Assembly (NCBI GenBank): GCA_965243105.1
Contig: CBDEUC010000003.1
Span: 2,356,001 to 2,420,000 of the forward strand
Length of the DNA stretch: 64,000 nt
DNA from: WLWS01 sp965243105
GTDB lineage: Bacteria > Pseudomonadota > Gammaproteobacteria > Eutrophobiales > Eutrophobiaceae
Reading direction: 5' to 3'
Shown here: positions 35,715 to 44,453 of the stretch, piece after piece
Layout: the number at the start of each line of letters is the position of its first letter
Position numbering within the stretch: the first letter of the stretch is position 1
The notes under the pieces: model-generated
Seen by the model: the letters and a program-made list of their open reading frames with translations, nothing else
Told to the model about the DNA's origin: nothing
Databases searched by the model: none
Made by a program: the position numbers and the translations under genes

Positions 35715-35999
35715 GTGAATAACTGGTATGTATATATCGTAAGATGCGCAGACGACAGCCTTTATACAGGCATTACCACTGATCCAGGGCGGCGTGTCCT
35801 GGAGCACAATGCAGGGGGACGGAAAGGCGCAGGTTGTACCAGGGCTCGACGGCCGGTGTCGCTTGTTTACACTGAAAATGCAGCGTCGCGTTCTAGTGCA
35901 GCAAAAAGAGAGTACCAGATCAAGCAACTCAGCAGGAAGGAAAAACTTGTACTCGTTAGTGAGGCAACAGAATTAAGTATGGACCTGGCCGGTGAATGA
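35715..35999 (+). CDS. GIY-YIG nuclease family protein (YhbQ/UPF0213-like)
   Basis: 94 residues forming a minimal GIY-YIG domain: YVYIVRC at 5-11, LYTGITTDPGRRVLEHNAGGRKGAGCTRARRPVSLVYTE (17-55) and a closing AAKREYQIKQLSRKEKLVLV. The catalytic-site arginine (GRRV) and conserved glutamate (REYQIK) are present. The start is a GTG without a strong ribosome binding site. It overlaps the following Sel1 gene by eight bases. DNA-processing function assumed from the family; actual role in bacteria is unclear. Confidence 0.9.
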   Translation: MNNWYVYIVRCADDSLYTGITTDPGRRVLEHNAGGRKGAGCTRARRPVSLVYTENAASRSSAAKREYQIKQLSRKEKLVLVSEATELSMDLAGE

Positions 36000-37236
36000 C
36001 AATACCGAAATTACATTTCTTATAGGGCAGGCAAAAAGTGGCGATGTAACCGCCCAGCTTACCCTCGCAGGTCTTTACGACAGTGGTCTCGGCGTCGCCC
36101 AGAACATGGGCCTGGCTGCCCAGTGGTATCGCGAGGCGGCAAAGCAGGGTTCGGTGGAGGCGCAGGCTCGAATCGGGGAAATGTATCTCGAAGGCACCGG
36201 GATAAAACAAAATTTTGACGAAGCGTTTTACTGGTTGCGACTGGCAGCAGGTCATAACAACCCGGATGCTATCGCCGTGCTTGGATGGAGCCATCAAAAT
36301 GGCATTGGAACCAGGATAAATTACAAGAAGGCTTACCAGTGCTACACGCGTGCGGCAGAGCTTGGTCATGCCCAGGCACGCTATAATCTCGGTGTTATGT
36401 ATGCCAACGGACTGGGCACACAGAAAAATGAAATCTCCGCGGTAAAGTGGTACAGGAAAGCGGCCAAGCAGGGAAACCTTCGAGCACAGCTTAACCTCGG
36501 ATTGTGCTCCCTGCATGGACATGGTGTTCCACAGTCCGACGTGGATGCGGTTGAATGGTTTCGAAAGACTGCAGACCTGGAATTTTCAAAGGGGCAATAT
36601 AATCTTGGGCAGATGTACCTGCAGGGCCGTGGAGTACCGCAGGATTTTCATATCGCCGCCGAATGGTTTGAACGCGCCGCAGAGCAGGACTACGATCGTG
36701 CCCAGTATGAGCTGGCTATGCTGTATCTAAAGGGTAGAGGCGTGGAAAAGGATGAATCTGCTGCATTTGGCTGGCTGGACAAGGCCGCATTGAACGGCTA
36801 TTACAAGGCTCGCTACCAGCTTGGCCGTATGTATGCTGATGGAACCGCCGTCGAAGCTGACCAGAGAGTGGCTGTGACCTGGTTCCATTCAGCAACCGAG
36901 GAGGATTATGCGCCGGCACAATATCAACTCGGCAAGCATTACCAGGAGGGCAGGGGGGTAGAGAAGGATGAAACGATTGCGATGGCCTGGTACCTGAAGG
37001 CTGCCATGCAGGGGAATGAGGCCGCCCAATATCACCTGGGCCTGCTCTACGGCCAGGGCAAGGGCACTGAAAGGGATTACATTAAATCCTACGCCTGGCT
37101 TTACCTGGCATCTAAAAATGGTGAAAAGCGAGCACAAAAGGCCCTGAAGGCGGTTGCAGACAGGCTTGACCCTGTGCAGCACGTTGAGGCTGAAAGTCTC
37201 GGGCAGGGATTCGTGGAAAAATACAATAAGACCTGA
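35992..37236 (+). CDS. Sel1-like repeat protein
   Basis: 414 residues consisting of about ten to eleven Sel1-type (SLR) helical repeats, each near 36 residues, with the typical A-x-x-x-L-G-x-x-Y-x-x-G-x-G-V pattern (for example ARYNLGVMYANGLGTQKN and GQYNLGQMYLQGRGVPQD). No signal peptide, so probably a cytosolic scaffold for protein-protein contacts. The GTG start overlaps the GIY-YIG gene. Partners cannot be inferred from neighbours. Confidence 0.9.
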   Translation: MNDNTEITFLIGQAKSGDVTAQLTLAGLYDSGLGVAQNMGLAAQWYREAAKQGSVEAQARIGEMYLEGTGIKQNFDEAFYWLRLAAGHNNPDAIAVLGWSHQNGIGTRINYKKAYQCYTRAAELGHAQARYNLGVMYANGLGTQKNEISAVKWYRKAAKQGNLRAQLNLGLCSLHGHGVPQSDVDAVEWFRKTADLEFSKGQYNLGQMYLQGRGVPQDFHIAAEWFERAAEQDYDRAQYELAMLYLKGRGVEKDESAAFGWLDKAALNGYYKARYQLGRMYADGTAVEADQRVAVTWFHSATEEDYAPAQYQLGKHYQEGRGVEKDETIAMAWYLKAAMQGNEAAQYHLGLLYGQGKGTERDYIKSYAWLYLASKNGEKRAQKALKAVADRLDPVQHVEAESLGQGFVEKYNKT

Positions 37237-37290
37237 ACTCAACCAGCGCTGGTTGTCATTAATAAAGTGTGAAACACGTCCGGAGGAATG

Positions 37291-37761
37291 ATGCAAAACG
37301 ACGAAGCTGAGAAAAAAATCGATATGCTGCAAAAAATATTTGAAATGCAGGCAGATCTGAACAATTACGTTTTTAACAAGAACCAGCTTGTGGATGGCGA
37401 TGGTAACACTTTGACCATGGACGCCATATTCAGGGCGGTGAGTAACGATGAGTTAAAAGTAAACCAGCTGCCAAACAAGTGGCTGGCAAATTATTCAAAA
37501 GCAATGAGTGAAGAAGTTAATGAATTGGACGAGGAGTTGTTATGGAAGTGGTGGAGCAAGGACGAAATCGACATTCAGAATATCCGGGTTGAACTTATAG
37601 ACATTCTTCACTTCCTCGTGTCAGCCCTGATATGCGCAGGCCTGACACCTGAAAAAGTATTCGATATTTATTGCCAGAAACATTCAGTCAACCTGAATCG
37701 CCAGGACCAGGGCTATAGCAAGTCCAACAAGACTGAAGCAGACAACAAGTCCATAGGTTAA
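37291..37761 (+). CDS. dUTPase-like (dimeric, MazG-fold) nucleotide pyrophosphatase
   Basis: All-alpha NTP pyrophosphatase of 156 residues from the ATG at 37291, which is placed well behind GGAGG (the ATG three bases upstream is too close). The metal-binding signature is SEEVNELDEELLWKWW followed by VELIDILHFLVSALICAGLTPEKVFDIYCQKHSVNLNRQDQGY, as in dimeric dUTPases (E-x-x-E...E-x-x-D). It would hydrolyse dUTP to dUMP and complements dcd at 9.8 kb. I cannot exclude another NTP as substrate. Three bases precede the DUF885 gene. Confidence 0.85.
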   Translation: MQNDEAEKKIDMLQKIFEMQADLNNYVFNKNQLVDGDGNTLTMDAIFRAVSNDELKVNQLPNKWLANYSKAMSEEVNELDEELLWKWWSKDEIDIQNIRVELIDILHFLVSALICAGLTPEKVFDIYCQKHSVNLNRQDQGYSKSNKTEADNKSIG

Positions 37762-37764
37762 AAA

Positions 37765-39513
37765 ATGAAGAAATTCCTGTTTTGTTATCTATTTTTATTT
37801 TCCGGTTTTGCACTTGCGGCTTCAGCAGAAGATAAACGTCTAATCGACCTGTTTGATCGAATCTGGGAATTCCAGATGCTAAGTGACCCGACGTTTGCTA
37901 CCTACGTCGGATACCCCGGTCAGAATGCAAATTGGCGTGACGTGAGCCTTGAAGCGGTCAGCAAGAGTGATAAGAAACTTCGTTCATTCCTTGAAGAAAT
38001 CCGCGACATCGACAGCTCGAAATTAAGCGAAAGTTCGGCTTTTGACAAAATGCTGGTAGAAAAACATCTCGCTGACCAGGTTGCGGGGATACAGTTTCCG
38101 GAAGAACTCATCCTGATTTACCAGCTGGGCGGTGTGCAGCAGGATGTTGCCGGAACACTGGAGATGATGCCAAAGGCGAAAGCACGGGATTTTGAAGATC
38201 GCATATCACGTCTTTCAAAGGTAGCGAGCGTAGTGGACGACACCATTGCGGTTTTACAGGTGGGCCTGGAAAAGGGAGTCACTCCACCGGCCGTGACCTT
38301 GAGAGATGTACCTCAGCAAATACGCAACGTTATGACAGACAATGTCGCGGATAGTCCATTGCTGGCCAGTTTTTCCGGCTTTCCGGAAAGTATGCCGTCA
38401 GGGCAGCAGGCCGACTTGATAGCACGGGCAAAGAAAATTATCACCGCTGAAATAAACCCGGCCTTCAGACGCCTGCTGAAATTCATGGAGCAGGAATATA
38501 TCCCCGGTTCAGCCAGCTCGATTGCCATGAAAGATCTTCCCGGCGGCGAGGCCTGGTATCGCCACCGTGTCAGGCATTACACTACCCTTGAAAAGGATCC
38601 GAAGGAAATTCACGAGCTCGGCCTTAGTGAAGTAAAGCGTATTCGTGCTGAAATGGACCGGGTGATATCAGAATCGGGTTTCAAGGGAAGTTTTGCCGAG
38701 TTCACCGAATTCCTGAGGACGGACCCGCAGTTTTTCACGAAAACACCGGAAGAGCTGCTCATGCGCTACAGGGATATTGCAAAGCGCGCAGACCCCGAGC
38801 TGGCCAGGTTGTTTGGAAAACTGCCAAGGCTTCCTTACGGTGTAATTCCGATTCCGGATTATGCCGCCAAGTCCCAGACAACCGCTTACTACTGGGGTGG
38901 TTCAAACAAGGATGGTCGCCCGGGATATTTTTACGCCAATACTTACGCGCTGGAAACACGCCCGATATGGGAAATGGAGGCCCTGACCCTGCATGAAGCC
39001 ATGCCCGGTCATCACCTGCAAATTTCCCTGGCCCAGGAATTACCTGAAGCTCATCCATTGCTACGCAACCTGTTTTACACGGGGTTTGTCGAGGGCTGGG
39101 GACTTTATTCAGAGAGCCTTGGTGAGGAAATGGGGTTTTACCAGGACCCGTACAGCAAGTTTGGTCAACTCACTTACGAAATGTGGCGCGCGGTTCGACT
39201 GGTGGTTGATACGGGTATGCACCTTTTTGGCTGGGACAGGCAAAAAGCTATCGATTTTTTTGCAGCCAATACAGCCAAGACCCTGCACGATATTGAAGTG
39301 GAGATAGACAGGTATATTGCCTGGCCCGGACAGGCGCTGGCCTATAAGCTGGGTGAACTCACGATAAAGGATCTACGCGCAAAAGCTGCTGATAAGCTGG
39401 GAGATGAATTTAACATTCGTGAATTTCATGACCAGGTCCATTCCAGGGGCGCAGTACCGCTGGATGTGCTTGAGTCAAGAATGAACAGCTGGATGAATTC
39501 AAAGATTAAGTAG
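37765..39513 (+). CDS. DUF885 family exported putative peptidase
   Basis: 582 residues with a cleavable signal peptide (about 1-22, FALAASA). The characteristic DUF885 motifs are LTLHEAMPGHHLQ (about 407-419), with an HExxxGHH pattern reminiscent of zinc metallopeptidases, and FVEGWGLYSESLGEEMGFY (about 440-458) supplying further acidic residues. The C-terminal YIAWPGQALAYKLGELTIKDLR is typical of the family. Probably periplasmic or lipid-free exported hydrolase; substrate unknown. Confidence 0.88.
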   Translation: MKKFLFCYLFLFSGFALAASAEDKRLIDLFDRIWEFQMLSDPTFATYVGYPGQNANWRDVSLEAVSKSDKKLRSFLEEIRDIDSSKLSESSAFDKMLVEKHLADQVAGIQFPEELILIYQLGGVQQDVAGTLEMMPKAKARDFEDRISRLSKVASVVDDTIAVLQVGLEKGVTPPAVTLRDVPQQIRNVMTDNVADSPLLASFSGFPESMPSGQQADLIARAKKIITAEINPAFRRLLKFMEQEYIPGSASSIAMKDLPGGEAWYRHRVRHYTTLEKDPKEIHELGLSEVKRIRAEMDRVISESGFKGSFAEFTEFLRTDPQFFTKTPEELLMRYRDIAKRADPELARLFGKLPRLPYGVIPIPDYAAKSQTTAYYWGGSNKDGRPGYFYANTYALETRPIWEMEALTLHEAMPGHHLQISLAQELPEAHPLLRNLFYTGFVEGWGLYSESLGEEMGFYQDPYSKFGQLTYEMWRAVRLVVDTGMHLFGWDRQKAIDFFAANTAKTLHDIEVEIDRYIAWPGQALAYKLGELTIKDLRAKAADKLGDEFNIREFHDQVHSRGAVPLDVLESRMNSWMNSKIK

Positions 39514-39519
39514 TTCTTG

Positions 39520-40101
39520 CTAGTTGCATTTCCGGGCAACCAGCAAGGCTTCGTTCCTTGAGCCCTGCGACAGGTCGCCAACCGTGCTGTCCTCCCTGTA
39601 ATACAGCAGCCTGAGTTCGCTGAAGTGTTCAAGCAGTTCGTTTTGACCGAGGCGGTAATCCGGGTTCGCAGGACCTGCATCGCTGGCGGCATCCTGGATA
39701 AAGGTCTGGTAGAAAATTATTCCGCCTTCACGTAGCGCTTCGCTCAGCGCCGGCATGATGGCCCTCTCCAGGAAACGACTGACGACGATAACATCGAAAG
39801 ACCTGGCAGCGGGCGGGTCAGTACAGACATCCCTGGACTCGAGAGCCAGGGAGATACCCTGCGAGTCAGCCTGCTCGGCCAGCTTCTCAATAGCAACAGG
39901 GCTGATGTCCCAGGCGTGTGTATCGAGACCTCGTGCAGCCAGGAGAAGTGCATTGGCTCCCCTGCCGCAGGCCAGGTCCAATGCCTTGCCCCTGGCAGGT
40001 AACAGGTGCGTGTTTTCCCTCAGCACCTCGGCCGCTGCTGCTGGCGGGCTGGATTTCCTGGAATAAATACCATCCCACTTTTCGCGGTCCGGGCTTGCCA
40101 T
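39520..40101 (-). CDS. SAM-dependent class I methyltransferase
   Basis: 193 residues from the ATG at 40101, which overlaps the trkH stop (TGATG). The SAM-binding motif I is ALDLACGRGANALLLA (about 39-54), with motif II near THAWDISPVAIEKL and FDVIVVSRFLERA. It resembles small TehB/UbiE-type methyltransferases. Substrate not predictable. A longer in-frame reading overlapping trkH by 90 bases is less likely. Its stop faces that of the DUF885 gene. Confidence 0.87.
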   Translation of the reverse strand: MASPDREKWDGIYSRKSSPPAAAAEVLRENTHLLPARGKALDLACGRGANALLLAARGLDTHAWDISPVAIEKLAEQADSQGISLALESRDVCTDPPAARSFDVIVVSRFLERAIMPALSEALREGGIIFYQTFIQDAASDAGPANPDYRLGQNELLEHFSELRLLYYREDSTVGDLSQGSRNEALLVARKCN

Positions 40102-41552
40102 CACCTGCGCCAGAAAGTCGGTGTCAGGAGTACCAGCAGTGTAAATATTTCCAGGCGCCCCAGCAGCATGGCCACGCACAAAATCCACTTGGCAACATTA
40201 TTAATGTCACCGTAGTGGGCGCTGACATCGCCAAGACCCGGACCAAGGTTGTTCATGCAGGCAGCCATTGCGGAAAATGCTGTTACCTGGTCAAGTCCTG
40301 TTGCCATGAGTATCAGCATCAGGAACGCAAACATCGCTACGTAAGAAGCAAAGAAACCCCATACCGCGTTGATAATGGGTTCCTGTACCGGTCGCTCACC
40401 CAGCTTGATGTGGATTATCGCGTTTGGATGTACCAGCCTGTATATCTCACGAATACCCTGCTTGAATAAAAGTACGACCCGAATAACCTTCAGTCCACCT
40501 CCCGTGGAACCGGCACAGGCACCAAAAAAACTGGCAAAAAGGAGTAGTACGGGAAGAAACGTCGGCCAGCCCTGGTAAGTGGCGGTGGTGTAACCAGTCG
40601 TCGTGGCAATGGAGACAGACTGGAACACACCATGTGTGATCGCCGTGAGAGGATCGTCATAAACGTTCTTGTATATAAGGTAAGAGCAGGAAATTACACA
40701 AATCGAGAAAAGGACTGAAAAGTAGGCTTTAAGCTCGGTATCAAAAAAGTAGGGTTTCAGGTTCATGTTTCGCCAGGCAAGGAAATGCAGGGTGAAATTA
40801 ATTCCAGCAATAAACATGAAAACGACCGCGATAGCATCTATCAGCGTATTATTGAAATAACCAATACTGAGATCGTGAGTTGAAAAACCACCGATGGATA
40901 CCGTCGAAAAACTGTGCGCAATAGCGTCGAAAAATGTCATGCCCGCAACCCAGTAAAGCATGGCGCAGCTTATGGTGAGAGCAAGGTAGATGTACCAAAG
41001 CGCCTTGGCTGTTTCGGTGATACGCGGAGTCAGTTTTGTATCCTTGATGGGACCGGGTGTCTCAGCGCGATAAAGCTGCATACCGCCGACACCCAGCAAT
41101 GGCAAGATGGCAACTGCCAACACGATAATTCCCATACCTCCCAACCACTGCAGTTCCTGCCGGTAAAACAGGATGGACAGGGGCAGGTCATCAATGCCGG
41201 TGATAACGGTAGCTCCCGTGGTAGTCAGCGCCGATAGAGACTCAAAAGCTGAATCGGTGAATGATAAATACGGGTTGTCAGAAAGAACCAGGGGAATCGC
41301 GCCGGTCAGTCCAAGCCCGGCCCAGAAAAGTACCACGACCACGAAACCGTCACGAAGTCTCAACTCCTTTTTAACGCGGCGCACCGGGAACCACAACATT
41401 GCCCCCAGCGTGATTGTAATAAACAGGGCCATGGCAAAGGCGGTGAGGGCACCATCCTGGGTCCACCAGGCAATAGCCAGCGGTGGGAGAAGAGTGATGC
41501 TGAACAATGCCAGCAATATACCAAGAATGCGCTGGATTACCGCGTATTGCAC
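40101..41552 (-). CDS. trkH: Potassium uptake protein TrkH/TrkG
   Basis: Ion-conducting membrane subunit of the Trk potassium transporter. The 483 residues have about ten to twelve hydrophobic segments and the four degenerate selectivity-filter loops, for example TTTGATVITG, STVSIGGFSTHDLSIG, IATTTGYTTATY and AAMAACMNNLGPGLG. TrkA, the regulator, is encoded 54 bases upstream on the same strand. The gene pair and order are as in other gammaproteobacteria. Confidence 0.95.
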   Translation of the reverse strand: MQYAVIQRILGILLALFSITLLPPLAIAWWTQDGALTAFAMALFITITLGAMLWFPVRRVKKELRLRDGFVVVVLFWAGLGLTGAIPLVLSDNPYLSFTDSAFESLSALTTTGATVITGIDDLPLSILFYRQELQWLGGMGIIVLAVAILPLLGVGGMQLYRAETPGPIKDTKLTPRITETAKALWYIYLALTISCAMLYWVAGMTFFDAIAHSFSTVSIGGFSTHDLSIGYFNNTLIDAIAVVFMFIAGINFTLHFLAWRNMNLKPYFFDTELKAYFSVLFSICVISCSYLIYKNVYDDPLTAITHGVFQSVSIATTTGYTTATYQGWPTFLPVLLLFASFFGACAGSTGGGLKVIRVVLLFKQGIREIYRLVHPNAIIHIKLGERPVQEPIINAVWGFFASYVAMFAFLMLILMATGLDQVTAFSAMAACMNNLGPGLGDVSAHYGDINNVAKWILCVAMLLGRLEIFTLLVLLTPTFWRR

Positions 41553-41606
41553 TTAACGCTTACCTGGAACTGGAGCTTTAAATTTGATATGCATGAGACA
41601 CACGGC

Positions 41607-42980
41607 CTAGAGAAAGGTCACACTTACCTGGAACAGGCGTTCCACCTCGGGCACCCTTTTTTTGTCAGCCACCAGTAATATCACGTGGTCCTCAGCTTCA
41701 ATAACAGTATCGTGATGTGCAATAAGCACACTTTCATCACGAACTATTGCACCAATACTGGTGTCCTCGGGCAGGGATATGTCTTCTATCGCACGTCCGA
41801 CCACGTTGGATGACTGCCGGTCACCGTGTGCGACGGCCTCGATGGCCTCGGCGGCTCCACGTCTCAGTGAATGGACAACCACGACATCACCGCGACGAAC
41901 ATGTGCAAGCAGGCTGCCGATGGTGGCCTGTTGCGGAGAAATCGCGATGTCTATGACGTCGCTTTGGACCAGGTCTACATAGGCAGCCCGGTTTATCAGG
42001 GACATCACCTTCGGTGCACCGAGACGCTTGGCCAGCATGCAGGAGATTATGTTGGCCTCGTCAGCATTGGTTAAGGCACAGAATATGTCGGTTTCATCAA
42101 TATTTTCTTCAATCAGCAGGTCTTCGTCAGCGGCATCTCCCTGCAAAACAATGGTGTTACTGAGTTCCTCCGATGCCCTGTGGGCCTGTGCCACGTCCAG
42201 CTCAATGAGTTTTACCTGGTAGTCTTTTTCCAGAAAGCGTGCAAGTCGAATACCAATGTTTCCTCCACCTGCAATCATCACGCGCTTTACCGGCTTTTCT
42301 TTTGAGCGGACAGTTTTTAACAGGGTCCTGATATGTTTTGGCGCGCCAATGATAAAAAGTTCATCATTCTTCTCAATCACCGTGTCACCGTTGGGAATGA
42401 TTGCAGCACCTTCCCTGAATATGGAAACAACGCGATAGTCGATGTTGCTCAATTGTTCGCACATATCGACTATCTTTTTACCCACCAGGATGCCATCAGG
42501 TAAAACGCGGATCGCCACCATCTGCGCTTTACCGGAGGCAAAATCCAGGACCTGGAGTGCTCCGGGAAAGCTGACCAGCCGGGCAATATATTCCGTAACG
42601 AGCTGCTCCGGGCTAATAAGGACATCAATTGGCAAGGCTTCCTGTGCAAACAGCATGGCATTGTTCTGGTAATCAAGGCTGCGTACACGGGCAATTTTCG
42701 TTGGTGTGTGAAAAAGTGTGTAGGCGACCTGGCACGCGACCATGTTTGTTTCATCGCTGTTCGTTACCGCGATAATCATGTCCGCATCATTTGCTCCGGC
42801 CTTGGCAAGTACGGAGGGATGAGAGGCTATACCGTGTATCGCCTGTAGATCGAATCGCTCGCTGAGGTTCTGTAACAACCTGGCATCAATATCCACAACT
42901 GTGATGTCGTTGGCTTCATTGACAAGGTTTGCTGCGACTGAGGAACCAACTTGTCCTGCACCAAGAATGATGATTTTCAT
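41607..42980 (-). CDS. trkA: Trk potassium system NAD-binding regulator TrkA
   Basis: Peripheral membrane protein that gates TrkH in response to nucleotides. The 457 residues have two tandem RCK_N/TrkA_C pairs: Rossmann motifs ILGAGQVGSSVA (4-15) and MIAGGGNIGIRLA (about 233-245), each followed by a TrkA_C domain. The protein is full length. It lies between ntrX and trkH on the same strand. Confidence 0.96.
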   Translation of the reverse strand: MKIIILGAGQVGSSVAANLVNEANDITVVDIDARLLQNLSERFDLQAIHGIASHPSVLAKAGANDADMIIAVTNSDETNMVACQVAYTLFHTPTKIARVRSLDYQNNAMLFAQEALPIDVLISPEQLVTEYIARLVSFPGALQVLDFASGKAQMVAIRVLPDGILVGKKIVDMCEQLSNIDYRVVSIFREGAAIIPNGDTVIEKNDELFIIGAPKHIRTLLKTVRSKEKPVKRVMIAGGGNIGIRLARFLEKDYQVKLIELDVAQAHRASEELSNTIVLQGDAADEDLLIEENIDETDIFCALTNADEANIISCMLAKRLGAPKVMSLINRAAYVDLVQSDVIDIAISPQQATIGSLLAHVRRGDVVVVHSLRRGAAEAIEAVAHGDRQSSNVVGRAIEDISLPEDTSIGAIVRDESVLIAHHDTVIEAEDHVILLVADKKRVPEVERLFQVSVTFL

Positions 42981-43057
42981 TGTTCAGAACCAGGTAGTAT
43001 TTTAAACCCCGGGATACTGGAGATACTTTGATTTTTATCCCACTTCACGTGTTTACA

Positions 43058-44413
43058 TCAATTCTTGATATCGATGCCCAGGGTTTTAAGTTTGCGATAA
43101 AGATGGGTGCGTTCCATTCCAACAGCCTTGGCAATCTTGCTAACACTGCCCCCCGCCTGTTTCAACTGGTACTCAAGGTAGGCTTTTTCAAACCGTTCGC
43201 GCGCTTCGCGTAGCGGCATATTAAAATTGTAAAGGTCGTCCGAATAACGGGTACTGGGTTGCTCTCCCAGTGCTGTTTCCACTTCTTCCAGGTCAATCAT
43301 TTCGCTGCTGCCCAGTATCAACAATCGCTGTATCAGGTTTTTCAATTCCCGAAGGTTTCCAGGCCAGCTGTATGTACGCAGGCGATTCTGGGCGGCGGTA
43401 GAAAATCGACGGTAAGTTAACCCATCCTGCTCGACGAAATGATTGACGAAATATTCCAGTAATTCCGGCACATCTTCGAAGTGCTCTCGCAATGGTGGAA
43501 TTTTCAGGGGGATAACGTTTAGAAGAAGTAGCAGGTCATCCCTGAATTCTCCGTACGCGACCTTGTCTTCGAGGCTGTGGCGAGTGGCAGCAATAACCCT
43601 CGCATCTGCAGCGACCGGCTGCATGCCCTCATTCCGGGTAAAACTGCGGGACTCCAGCGCAGCATGCAACCTGGCCTGGGAGGCCATGTCCAGATCTGCG
43701 ACGTCTTTCAGGAAAAGGGTACCTCCGCTGGCCTGTTCCAGGAAACCCTTGTGCAAATTTTCTCCTTCTTCGCGCCCGAAAAGTTCAGCACCCATAGTTT
43801 CCTCGGTAGAACCGGAAAGACTGACGCTGACAAATGGACCTTCCTTTCGCTCGCTTCGTGAATGCAGGTAGCGAGCAACAAGCTCCTTGTCAGTTCCGGA
43901 CTCGCCGCTGATGAGTACTGGCGTGTCATGGTTGGCAATTCTTGATACCTGGTCCTTGAGCTTGGCTATTAACTTGCTTTTACCCACCAGTTCGATACTT
44001 CGCTGACTGTAATTGCGCAGGCGCAGGTTTTCATTTTGTAGCTGGTTCCTTTCCAGGGCGTGTTTTACTGTCAGTACAAGCTTTGCCAGCGACAGTGGTT
44101 TTTCAAGGAAATCATAAGCACCAAGACGAGTTGCCTCGACGGCGGTTTCGACAGTGCCATGCCCGGACATAACGATCACCGGCGAATTAAGCTCACCACT
44201 CTCAGACCACTGCTTGAGCAGGGTAATGCCGTCAATATCCGGCATCCAGATATCAAGAATAATGAGATCAGGATGGCTGGACGATCGCAGGGTGTTGGCT
44301 TCGGTTCCATTGGCCGCAACAACGACTTCAAAGCCTTCGTCTTCGAGAATTTCTTTGACCAGGCTACAGATGTCTGGCTCGTCATCAACGACGAGAACTT
44401 TTCCCTTAGTCAT
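43058..44413 (-). CDS. ntrX: NtrX-like response regulator with degenerate AAA+ domain
   Basis: 451 residues. The receiver domain is intact: Asp10/Asp11, phosphoacceptor Asp54 (LIILDIWMPDIDG), and Lys105. The central sigma-54-activator-type AAA+ domain is altered. Walker A reads GESGTDK (170-176, Asp175 for the usual Gly), Walker B reads GTLFLKDVAD (K236/D237 for the usual D/E), and the L1 loop after ELFG has no GAFTGA. The C-terminal Fis-type HTH (SVSKIAKAVGMERTHLYRKLKTLGI) is intact. It should bind DNA and be phosphorylated but not open sigma-54 polymerase. Several NtrX proteins are known to lack GAFTGA. Partner kinase NtrY is encoded 40 bases upstream. Confidence 0.88.
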   Translation of the reverse strand: MTKGKVLVVDDEPDICSLVKEILEDEGFEVVVAANGTEANTLRSSSHPDLIILDIWMPDIDGITLLKQWSESGELNSPVIVMSGHGTVETAVEATRLGAYDFLEKPLSLAKLVLTVKHALERNQLQNENLRLRNYSQRSIELVGKSKLIAKLKDQVSRIANHDTPVLISGESGTDKELVARYLHSRSERKEGPFVSVSLSGSTEETMGAELFGREEGENLHKGFLEQASGGTLFLKDVADLDMASQARLHAALESRSFTRNEGMQPVAADARVIAATRHSLEDKVAYGEFRDDLLLLLNVIPLKIPPLREHFEDVPELLEYFVNHFVEQDGLTYRRFSTAAQNRLRTYSWPGNLRELKNLIQRLLILGSSEMIDLEEVETALGEQPSTRYSDDLYNFNMPLREARERFEKAYLEYQLKQAGGSVSKIAKAVGMERTHLYRKLKTLGIDIKN

Positions 44414-44453
44414 ATATGTAAGCTTTTTAAAATGAATATTATAGCAGTTAGAA

